Positions 14,164 through 24,430 of a stretch of 64,000 nt of DNA are shown one piece after another. This stretch comes from Lichenostomus cassidix (lineage: Eukaryota; Chordata; Aves; Passeriformes; Meliphagidae): positions 12,014,426 to 12,078,425 of the forward strand of contig CM039194.1 of NCBI GenBank assembly GCA_008360975.2. Direction: 5' to 3'. Every line of letters starts with the position of its first letter. The stretch's first letter is position 1. The notes beneath the pieces were generated by a model. The model had not been told where the DNA came from. It searched no databases and saw only the letters and a list, made by a program, of their open reading frames with translations. Made by a program: the position numbers and the translations under genes.

Positions 14164-15348
14164 ATGGAAAGTCTCAGGCCAGGCATGGGACCATTGGAGG
14201 GAGCCAACAGCACATTCACTGTGGAGAAGACATCATTAGATGAGAAGCTGCCACATGGCTGGCATGCCAAGGACTTTGTCACTCCAACCCAGGGTCTCTC
14301 CGGGTCCCGCAGTGTTATGATGGACAGCACCAAGATCCTGGGGGTCCAGGTCATCCTGATTGCTGCCTACTCCCTCATCATTCTGCTGGGCTTCATTGGG
14401 AACTCGCTGGTCATCTACATCATAGTGAAGTACAAGACCATGAGGACTGTCACCAATTTCTTCATAGCTAACCTGGCCCTGGCAGACCTGATGGTGGACA
14501 CGCTCTGTCTGCCTTTCACCCTAGTGTACACCCTGCTGGACGAGTGGAAGTTTGGAGCTGTCCTTTGTCACCTGGTTCCTTATGCTCAAGCTCTGAGTGT
14601 CCATGTGTCCACTCTCACCCTGACTGCGATTGCCCTGGATAGGTACCGGTGTATCGTTTTCCACCTGGACAGCAGGATTTCCAAGAGGCTCAGCTTCACC
14701 ATCATAGCTGTCATGTGGCTGGCAGCAGCTGTCCTAGCAGGGCCTCTGGCCATCTTCAGGGAGTACCGATATGAGGAAATCCCATCCATTAACCTCAAAA
14801 TGGCTGTTTGCTCAGAAAAATGGCCCTCTGGCAACAACAGAGATGCCACCATCTACAGTCTGTCCATGCTCCTCCTGCAGTATGTTCTTCCTCTTGCAAT
14901 TATTTGTTATGCCTACACCAGGATCTGGTTCAAGCTGAAAAACCATGTCAGTCCCACTTCTAGGAATGAAAACCAGTGCCGGAGGAGGAAGACAACCAAA
15001 ATGCTAGTGATGGTAGTTGTGGTATTCGCAGTCTGTTGGCTCCCCTTCCACATATTCCAGCTTGCCATTGATCTTGATCTGGTTCTTATCTTCCATGAGT
15101 ACAAACTGCTGTACACTGTCTTCCATGTTGGGGCCATGTGCTCTACATTTGTCAACCCCCTGCTCTATGGATGGATGAACAAGAACTACAGGAATGGCTT
15201 CCTTATGTTCTTCCGTTGCCAGAACAAGCCGGAAAGCATCCACACTGAAGGCTCAGTTAGAGGGAGGTCGTACATCTTCAGGGCCAACACTCTAAATGGG
15301 AGCATCAAACAGACTCCTGGCAATGGAGCACTGCCCACAGAGGTTTAG
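14164..15348 (+). CDS. NPY7R: Neuropeptide Y receptor type 7-like GPCR
   Basis: This is a complete class A GPCR of 394 residues in one coding exon. It belongs to the Y2/Y7 branch of the NPY/PYY receptors, which are typically Gi-coupled plasma-membrane receptors. Seven hydrophobic helices begin near residue 60. Visible hallmarks are an N-terminal glycosylation site (Asn15), the Cys135-Cys216 pair, DRY at 159-161, CWLP at 291-294, NPLLY at 331-335 and a juxtamembrane Cys352 suited to palmitoylation. The frame stays open upstream of the chosen start, but a strong acceptor (CTGTTTCAG) ends at 14146. The transcript therefore probably begins there, and the first ATG after it is at 14164. A second in-frame ATG at 14185 would give 387 residues. 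Placement beside HMGXB3/CSF1R favours NPY7R over NPY2R, which maps elsewhere. Family assignment is very sure; the paralogue name is less so. Confidence 0.9.
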   Translation: MESLRPGMGPLEGANSTFTVEKTSLDEKLPHGWHAKDFVTPTQGLSGSRSVMMDSTKILGVQVILIAAYSLIILLGFIGNSLVIYIIVKYKTMRTVTNFFIANLALADLMVDTLCLPFTLVYTLLDEWKFGAVLCHLVPYAQALSVHVSTLTLTAIALDRYRCIVFHLDSRISKRLSFTIIAVMWLAAAVLAGPLAIFREYRYEEIPSINLKMAVCSEKWPSGNNRDATIYSLSMLLLQYVLPLAIICYAYTRIWFKLKNHVSPTSRNENQCRRRKTTKMLVMVVVVFAVCWLPFHIFQLAIDLDLVLIFHEYKLLYTVFHVGAMCSTFVNPLLYGWMNKNYRNGFLMFFRCQNKPESIHTEGSVRGRSYIFRANTLNGSIKQTPGNGALPTEV

Positions 15349-15489
15349 GGATGGGACATCCACCTTAGGGACTGAGGCTGACTAAGCCCAGAGACATTCT
15401 CGGGTGAATGCCTTTTTTCTGACAGAACATTGTTCTGCCAATTATAGCTACAGCAGCCATGTAGAAATACCCCCTGTATCTCTCAAAAC

Positions 15490-15495
15490 AATAAA
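15490..15495 (+). terminator. NPY7R: Poly(A) signal after NPY7R
   Basis: A canonical AATAAA lies about 140 bases after the stop codon and is followed by T/G-rich sequence (GGTGTATTTTTGTCTG). It is the first such hexamer downstream, giving a short 3' UTR. Confidence 0.6.
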
Positions 15496-15519
15496 TCTGG
15501 TGTATTTTTGTCTGAGCAA

Positions 15520-18500
15520 AGAAATGAATTTTTCCTTTTGCTGCGTTCAAGTTATGCATGGAGACACGTGAAAAAATAACACACAGAGAAGGCTTTCATT
15601 TAGCCGGAAAAATACGCCCTTCTTGCTATTTCCATTTGCCAAAGTGGGTTGCTCAACCTTTTACCCCCGACACATTACACATTACAAATGTAGAACTGCT
15701 ATTGTGTGTGATTGTTCATCTGTACGTCTCCTACCCAAAAGCCTTAATGATCCATCTTTAGCTACTGCCTCCAAGGGGAGGGAGACCTGCACTCTGTTCT
15801 GCAAATGCCAGCTGGTATGTGCCACCACTCCTCTGACCTGGGGAGGGGGTGGGCTGGCACAGGTTGAAGCTGGGCAATCCATGATCTCTTGCCCAGTTTT
15901 TGTGTAATTCTGGATTTGCAATCCCACGGGATGTGCTCAAGTCCTCAGAAAGCCCAGGAGGTGGCAGTGGCACTACTTACCACTGTCTCCTTTACAAGTG
16001 CAGAAGCAGGGCTTTGGGAATGCCTCATTAGCCAGTACTTGTGTGCCAGCACCCTGGAATTAGCAGGGAGGAGAGCAGGTAGAGAAGCAGCCAGGAAAGG
16101 AAGGAGCTGGGGCAGCTGATCAAGAGGACTGAAACCAAACCTAATGGACTGGCAAAGGCAAGCTGCTAAAGACCCTAAGATGTGGCTCCTGCCATGCAAT
16201 GACTTGACAGATGCCAACAGGACCAGAGAGGCAAAACTGCCAATGAAGCAATTTTCCAAGGCACTCAGGGTGTTTAAAGCTTTCCTCTTGCTGAGTCTGG
16301 AGGTAGTATGGGTCTGTACATGGTTGCTTCAGTTCAGAAGACAAATGTAACCTGCTTGCATGGTTGTCACAGATGTGGTGTCCTCTGGCAGAAGACACAG
16401 AGACAAAGGAAGATATATTCTTTCAAACCAAACTGTATGTTCTCCTCCTGAAGGCTTATGTCAGCTGGGGAGCGTATTTTTAGCTCTGCCATCAAAGGAG
16501 CCTTGATTGCTACTGTGATCTTAGCAGTCAGTCATTGGTGTCATCTCTAAAAGTCAGTGTTCATCAGATTGGAAAGTAACTCCCAGATGCAGGAAAGAGA
16601 CTCAACAGACCTCCTCATTAAAAATAAAATGAAAAGAAAAACTTTGACTTGTAGGTCTTCACTGAAGCAAGGACAAGAGGTAAGAAGACCTGCAGTACTC
16701 CACACAGTGTCCTGGATCAGGCTGCTGGGCTGTCACGTCTGGGTCCTCAGGAGATCAGTTACCAAAGGGCTAATTTGAAAATCTGCCTCCTCTCTAGCCT
16801 GACCTGCCTCTTGAACAAGCTGGCCCTTGTTCTCCAGCTCGGCTTCCAACTGCCACAATAGATTTTAAGCTCTTTGTTTATTTCTGCTCTCTGATCCTCT
16901 GCTCCATTTTCCTAAATAGGTACCAGAAAGTTGTTTCTGTTTTTTTCCCAAGAGACATCACTGCCAGGCAGGGGCTGCAGACCACACTGGAAGCAAAGGC
17001 ACACTGATTTCCAGTAACCTCCTCAGCACCTGATCCTGCAGATCACAGCCTGGCTTTCTTCTCAGGGAGATTCAGCTTCTATGAGGATGCTGTTAGGAAG
17101 CCATTGGTGTTCCAGCAAATGGGTCATCAGCTTCCTGACAGGCCAAGACATGATGGGAGAACGAAGTTAACCTTCCTCGTTTGAGCGCTGTGGAGTGGCA
17201 GTGGGAGTTTACTGTTTCATCCTGATGGAAGGAGGAGAATATTCTCCTCCACAGCACTGGTAAATTCAGTCCCTACTTAATGAGCTGGTCATTTCTACAA
17301 TCCATCCTCCTGAGGAAATCTCCCCACCTTTCCATCAAGCTTCAAGATACAAGGAAATGTTTATGTTTCAAAAGTAGCTCAAATGAGTGGAAAGAATTCA
17401 ACTATTACCAATAAACACTTCAGAAAGTGATTTAACACTCAATAATATAAGTCAGAGTAAAATAACAAATTTAGCAGTGCAAACTTGGAAGCCAATCATG
17501 CTGCCAGGCATGATGGATGAGGAGCTAAATTGCTCTTCTAGAGGCCTTGCCAAAGGTTTTGTCCTGTGACACCACACACGGTATCTGACTGTGGAGCAAG
17601 GCAGATAATGACATTATGAATGACTGTTTAATTTTGAGCCCAGACTTTTAAACTAAATATGGATAAATAAATAAACAGATCCTAGTTCTTAAAAAATAAA
17701 TACTGGCAGTGGCATTTACAGGGTAGAGGGATTTTTATGCTGGAGCAAACTGAAAAGGAGAAACTATTTACTTGAAGGATAACAGCAAAGTTCTTGTTTG
17801 CTCTGTTTAATACACTTGTGCAGCTTCACTGATAGATTTGTGCCAGTGAGCTCACTGTTTTTTCCTTGCCATTGGAAAAAATTATGACCTTCCACACCCA
17901 CTGCTGGCAAGGAAACCAGCTTGTAGCTGTGTATACATGTTCCTGTGGAAAATCATGATGCCTCTGCTGAGGGAAAGGGGCCTTAGTGTCCAGTACCAAA
18001 CAGAACAAGAGAAGGTGGAGTGCAAGGAAACAAAGCTTCTTACCAAAGGCTGATCAGAGCAAATAAAGACTATGTTTTGACAATTGTGTCTGCATAGAAG
18101 ACAAGAATTAGTTTGTTTCCATGAAACAGAAATCTGTTGGAGATGAAGGTTCCCCAAATATTAACACTCTGCTAAAGATGCCATGATCAGCTCCATGAAA
18201 CCAAACACCAGCAGCTTTTTAAGCATTTGAACTATTTAGAGCTCAGGACAGGGTATGACCCTGCTCTATGGCTCTCAAGGGCAGATCCTTTAGTAGTTAC
18301 AGATAATCTTGGAGTCATCTTCCCACTGCCTGCTCCTTGCCAAAGGCACATCAGTGAGTGCCCAGCCAGCTGGGCTCCTCTCTACAGAGCTGGCCCTGGT
18401 GTGTTACTGACGTGGGACGGAACAACTCTGGTCACTGGCACAACAGCTGACAGGGATAAGACATTTCATTACAGAGCTGGAAACAGGGTGACAGAAATGA

Positions 18501-20785
18501 AAATGAACAAGTGTTTCATCAAAGCTTATCTGGAAGACAGTGCTGATCCTGGTGGCAAAACAAATTTCCTCTGGGGCTCTTCCTGATTCTTGCTGACATC
18601 TTTCTCAGTATGCTACTTCACTGAACTGACCTGAGGATATTTCACAGCTTCTAGGAGGAGGATGCTGAATTTCCTTAGAAACATCCTATTTCTTATGCTA
18701 GGACACTCCTTCTGGTCACATCATACAAACCTTGTATTATAAAATGTACCACTGAACAGTTCTTAATTGCCTAGAAAATTATTAACTTTGAATAGACACC
18801 ACAGGTGGCAGTGCCTCTAGCTATTCCATGCAACTGTTCCTCACATGCCAGTCAAATCCAAGAACAGCTGAGATGTGGCAACTTCTTAGCTTAAAACCAG
18901 CAGCATCAATAACTGTTGTTTCCTAGAACAGGATGCTCTGAGAGCTCTTGAGAACCAGAGTCTCTTATCAAACTTCCAGCCTTGACAAAGCACATTGAAT
19001 GTTGCAGAGCACAGGCTGTGCTTTGGGCATGGGAGCCTTTCTGAGCACTAGAAATTTTGCCTCCAAAACACTTAGCTTGTTCTGAAAATCCCATTTAATT
19101 TCCAAAGCATACACGTCTGTATCAATGTAATGCATGTACAGAGAGCAAAGGTTTAGGCTTTTTACTTTTCCTTGTCTTAAGGCAATATATACAGTATAAA
19201 AATCAATGCTGGGTGAGCTGGCTTCTTTGGTCAGGGCTCTCTCAGAATCAAAGACATGAACCACTCCCGCATTTGCCAGTGCTTCATCCTGCTCCTAGAA
19301 AGGCCAGATTCAGCCCTTCATGGCTCTCTGCCCTACAGTAATAGGTGCCCTCTCCCATTCCCATGGCAGCCCAAGCAAACAATGTCAAATGGCACATGTT
19401 TTATTCAACATACCCACAAATGTATCAGCAGGAACACTGCTCTGAGCTTTGGACAAAGGCTCTGTAGGGAAATTCATACTAGTCCAGGAAAGAGGCCATT
19501 CCTCTAACATATGCTAATATGCCTGAGGGGCTGGAGTGTGTTCTGTGCTGCTGAAGGAGGTCTCAGACTGTTCAGCCTTTCCCCTGATATCAGGTGTTAA
19601 TCTTATCATTGTTACAGCCAACATGGTCCGAAACTAAATTAGCCTTTAGGCAGGAGCTGGGGACTTGGCGCTGTCTTTGCATGCCTTTGTCTTTCAGTTC
19701 TGTTATTGTGTGATTCCACCAGGGTTTCTCAATGTGCTGGGTTTTAAATAACGCCCCATAATCAACTACTCTGGTGGAAATCATGAATTACTGCAATAAT
19801 CCGGGAAAAAACAAGGATTCTGCGTTCATATGGGTGAGCAGAATTCGGTCTCTTGCATCTGAAAAAAACTGAGCTTTGTCTTCCTTTCAGTTTTCCCTTA
19901 TCTAGCTTGAGATTCTTTGAGTGCCAAAAATTATATTGCATATTACTGCCAGAACATTATCTTTGTTTTGAGCTCATTTCAGAGACGAGATTTGCTGAGG
20001 AGAGCCTGGGAGGGGACAAAGGCTAGGATTTTAAAGCTCATCCTTATCTCTACTCTCAGTGTTTTTTAAGTTAAAAGACAAATCAGAAAAAGACAAAGTC
20101 ACTCACGCCCAGAGAGGTACCAATTTATCTTCAGACAACACAACCTCTATTTAATTTTCCAACCAGACACCCCATCACCCTTTGCCAAAGTGTTGTATGT
20201 ACTTGGGGCTGGATAAGGTTGGGGGAGGAAAGCATTTTTTTGCTGCTAATAGTAATACCTTAGTGTCACTCATGATTTATAGCCAGCAAAGAATGCTTTT
20301 TCTGGTCTATGTTCTGCTCACTGTAATGAGTTCGGAAGGAATAGTGCAGATGCCTCATGGAGCTCACAGGAGGAAATCTTCATTAGTCCAGTCCTCTCCA
20401 GTGTGGTAGCAAGGACTGGGAACATTAGAGGAGAAATCTTCTTGTTTATAACTAGCTTATTGAAGTGCACAAGCATGGAGTTGTCACTGTGCCACTCTGC
20501 TAATGTGTCACAAACTTTCAGATGCTGCTCGTCTTCAAGATTCACAAGCAGCTCAGCCACATGGTGCTTCTTGCTGCTGTGTGAAAGGAAGAAGGAAAAT
20601 AGGACACAGGACAAGAAGATATTCAGATTTACCCTTGGATGAAATTTGGAAATTAATATGGTTCTTTATGTAGCCTAGGGTAGATTATTGGCTCTATTGG
20701 GAGCAGGATCAAAGGGGAATAAACTACCATGGTGCAGGGAAGAGAAGAGCCTCTATCAAATTAGAGACAAATAAGAAATAACAGC
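15520..20785. other. Intergenic stretch, nothing recognised
   Basis: Unique-looking, moderately AT-rich DNA with many short, unrelated open frames on both strands. None resembles a known protein or forms a spliced series, and no repeat family was recognised. Confidence 0.55.
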
Positions 20786-21310
20786 AAACCTGGATCCATC
20801 AGGTCCAGTATTCTGTTGTAGACAGAGGCAATAAAAGATACTGTTTGGGGAGAGCCTATTTGCTTGGCCACTTTAGTGGTCCATTCCCCTCATACCTTTA
20901 GCAGCAGCCACAATTGCTCTATTAGCTATGTTGGAGCAGACATCCCTGCCTAGGGCACTCAGTGCCCATGTCTAGACTTTTTGTTTGTCATTTTGTCTCA
21001 TTGCTCCCTGACTCTGACAATTCTGTCTGCTTCCTGTGGCAGCCAGTTCCAGAAGTTCCCTGCCCACAGTGTAAAAAATTACTTTCTTTTATTTGTCAAA
21101 ACAAACCCCCTTTAGATTTAGCAAATGCCTGCTGGTTCCAGTACTATGGGACTTCCTGAACAGCAGCTGAACCAGACCTTACCTAGGGCCTTCTTCATTT
21201 TGCAAATCTTCATGCTGTCCTCCTTCTCCAGCTTTCTTCTCTCAAATCACATCTCCTGAGACAGTTTCTTCATTCCTCATCATCTTGTTTGTCCTTCTGT
21301 AGACTTCTTT
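20785..21310 (-). mobile_element. Old CR1 LINE remnant
   Basis: The sequence matches, with many mismatches, the complement of an old amniote CR1 3' region. Landmarks are the CTTCCTGTGGCAGCCAGTTC segment near 21030, the TGTAAAAAATTACTTTCTTT segment near 21070, a mid-part near 21140 and the TTCTGTAGACTTC end near 21300. Spacing and order agree with a single element inserted on the - strand. It is far more diverged than the CR1 copies inside HMGXB3, so it is an old insertion. Boundaries are approximate. Confidence 0.55.
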
Positions 21311-23381
21311 TAGTTTCACTAATATCAAAATGAACTGAATTTTGCTCCTAATACCTGTGAAGGAGTGGGATCTATCAGCTTTGTTCTGACCTTGCTTGAG
21401 ATCAACCACATGAGTGCTTTTCATTAGGTGGTGGGGAAGGACACATCTTGAAAAAAATGTCAGGCTGCCTCTCTCTGGCTGCAGCATCACTGTATTCTTA
21501 ATGAAATCTCATTACACTGGTCACTGAGTCAGTTCAGTGAATCGTGAAATGCATCCCCAGTTTTGTTTTTGAAGATGAGGGATAAAAGGGCAGTCAGATC
21601 CCTTCTTCACCTTGAACTCTGTAATAGATTTATCCAGGGGCACGGCTGGAGTCTAAATGATCCTGATATTGAACAAATGTCATAGATCACAGCTTCATCT
21701 GTCCATTCCATGAAACAGAGAAACAAGGAATTATGCATTTCAGGAAAAGAGTGATGAGGTTTTGTTACTTGGCAACTGTAGCTCCCACATATTTTGGAAA
21801 AAACTGAGAACATCCTGTACCTCGGAGAAATCAACTAGCTTAGGTGAGGAGGAAGGGAGCTGGCAGCAGATCCCCAAAACTTTGAGCTGGAAAGATCTCA
21901 TGGGGCTTGTGGAAGCATAAATTGCTTTATGTCTTCATGCTCCTCAGCTTGTCTCCTCAACGTGACTGTCTGCATCAGTTTCTGGGCTCTTCATGGTGAA
22001 ATAATCCATTGTTCTGCCATATCTGTCTCGCAGAGGCATTTCACAGCCATCTGAATGGGCTCTAATCCACCTGCCAGCTGCAATCAGCACACAGCATGGC
22101 TGCACTCCTGCCAGCCAAGATTTGTGCACCAGAAACAAAAACCTTCAAAAGAGGAATCAGCAAGAGATCTGCATGTGAAAACTAGGGAGGAGGCAGTCAA
22201 ACCTGAGGGCTTGGTGAGTGTACACGAATAGCAAACCCAGGCAATGAGGCCAGGGTAAAGTTTGACTTGCCTTCTGCGGTGGCAGTTGACTTCAGACAAG
22301 AATTCAGACATGATTGTTAAAATAACAATTTAGGGCTTCAATTGCTGGGAGCCAATCTCCAAGGCTGAGCTCAGCAGATGGCTGTGTTGCTGGACCCCAG
22401 CTAATGCATTTATGCAGTAGGTCAACATTTTTGGTCCAGTTTTGCTACTGACAAGTTTGCTGTGTGAAATCCCATTTCTCTTCCCTAGGTTGGATATAAG
22501 AACCCAGGGGTTTCAAAGCGCAGATCTCAAGTCTCCAAGACAACCCTGCAGTAACCAATTAAGTAAAGGTAAGATAACAAAACTACCATGGCAAGAACTG
22601 ATTGAAACTGTCTATTGCTTCAAGGACTGCAGCAACATGAGATTGCTACAGTGGCAAAGGTGTCTTATTAGGGTCTTTGTAAGGTCTGCCGGGCACTGCA
22701 GTCTGTTGTGTGAAATTCCAATTGACTTAACGTAAAAGCAGTGAGAGTTGGGCTGTTAATACCCAGTAGTTTGTTTGGAATCCTGGTTTTTCCTAATTAT
22801 GTCATTAAAAGGACATGAGCTAATCTCACTGCAACCCAAGCAGCTAGAACAGCCTGGCAGGAGCCTCCCTCTGAGACACAGCTATTAAAGCACTGCTCAG
22901 AGGTCTCCCAGACAGTGGGGAGAGCTTCTGGAATATTTTCATCATGTCCAGAGTATAAGAAAAGATTAATGGAAAAAAGTGTAAGGGAGATGGAACTTCT
23001 TTGGCTAAACCATTCCTGATCACAGGGTGTCTCACCTCTTCCAAGGCTCCTGTGATGGTGTTTTCATCTGCTCTCCACACAGTCTAGTATGAGCCCTTCC
23101 TAATCATAATCAATGGATCTCCCTTACTGCAACCTATCACTTCTTGTCTCCTGGCAGACACAGATAATAGTTCATTACCTTCTATACTGCACTTTTACCT
23201 GTTTGCAGGGTGTTATCATGCATCTCTTCCACTTCCCCCAGACTAAATCAAGCAATTTTTTTCTGTACCTCCTCGCAGGGCTCATTTGCTGTATTCCAGT
23301 TGTTCATGCTCCTATCTTCTGGACTTTCTGTGTTCAACAGCCAGAAGTCAGGGGCCAGGGGCTGGGCAGTGCACTGCCATG
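21311..23381. other. Intergenic stretch, nothing recognised
   Basis: Short random-looking frames only. No splice-bounded coding segment or known repeat was identified. Confidence 0.5.
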
Positions 23382-24430
23382 ATGAGCAGAGAGCAGGTGA
23401 CCTGCAGGAGGGAAACAAGTATCTGTTCTCATGCAATTTGTCTACAAGCAAATCCTCCACCGTCTTCAAGTACTATCAGAAGGGACAGTGTGGCCATAAT
23501 GTTTGGTACAGGTGTGACTACGTGAGGCTCACAGCCCTACAGGGTGCCACAGCCACCATGCTGCCCCTGGCTGTCCCCCACAGCTCCTAAGTGTGGCTCC
23601 ACCACCACATGGAGCAAGCAGAAGAAGAGGAGGCTGGTGCTCAGGGACAGAAATCTCTGTGGTTGGAGTGAAAAGCAGCAGCCGCCTGGTGCCCTCAGAG
23701 ATGTGGTGTGCTGCAGCAACCAAAATGACAATCTGGAAGTGAAGCCCCATTCCTACTTGGAAGCAATTTGCAGTGGACTGGAAGATCTGGCAGGTGGGAG
23801 GTCCTGTGGTGACAGGGAGCAGCTGTGTCCCTATGTGGTGGTGGGAATGTGGCACTTGGGGGAGTACTGCCTGTACCTCCACAGGTCATGGGTGAGATAT
23901 ATGGGCTGCAAGTGCTTCACCCTTTCGACCAAGAACAGAGAAAGGCTCCCAAGATGATGCGCATGGCAATATTTGAGCTCGACACGGAGAAGGCCTTTGC
24001 CTTCCAGGCCAGTCAGCTGCAACATCTGTATGGAAGTGGTGGGTGAGAAACCACCAGTCTCCAAGAGGAGGTTTGGGATCCTTTCCAACTTCAACTACAC
24101 GTACTGCTTGTCCTGCATCTGGCAGTGAAGGTGTGCCAAGTAATTCAAGAAACCCATCATCAAGTCCTGCCCAGAGTGTCAAGTGATATCCAAGTTTGTC
24201 ATTCTCAACGTGTACTGGATAGAAAAGCAGGAGAAGAAAATGAGCTGATTAAAGCATTTAAGCAGAGAGTGGCAAAAAAGATCTGCAAGTACTTTGAAAC
24301 CACTTTGATGGTTTGGAAGGGGTGTCTTTGGAAGGAAGTTTTGCAGGGAACAAAAGGGCTGAAGGAGGTAACAAGGTTCTGCAGAAATGTTAGTTTCCTT
24401 GAGCAATTGCTCTGTATACTGGAATGCACA
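23382..24430 (+). pseudogene. MKRN2P: Processed pseudogene of makorin-2
   Basis: An intronless, frameshifted copy of the RING/zinc-finger E3 ubiquitin ligase MKRN2. Matching pieces occur in the right order but in different frames: a start like MSREQVTC at 23382; the C3H region with STVFKYYQKGQC (about 23455); KKRRLVLRDRNL (about 23620); KPHSYLEAI (about 23745); [14 protein letters not shown] (about 23905) and [10 protein letters not shown]; a RING part with RRFGILSN and TYCLSCI (about 24070-24115); IIKSCPEC (about 24160); and ELIKAFKQ with a C-terminal CKYFE (about 24240-24300). The real gene is split by several introns, so contiguity points to retroposition. It cannot make a working ligase: first-finger residues are deleted, zinc ligands are replaced (the RING reads NFNYTYC rather than the family's NCNHTYC) and frames shift repeatedly. 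MKRN1 is the alternative parent, but the detailed matches favour MKRN2. The end is uncertain. Confidence 0.85.

Noticed and set aside
22425..22450. GGTCCAGTTTTGCTACTG, considered as miR-145 because of the 5q32 synteny
   Set aside because: It matches only the first part of the mature microRNA, lacks the rest, and no miR-143 hairpin accompanies it.
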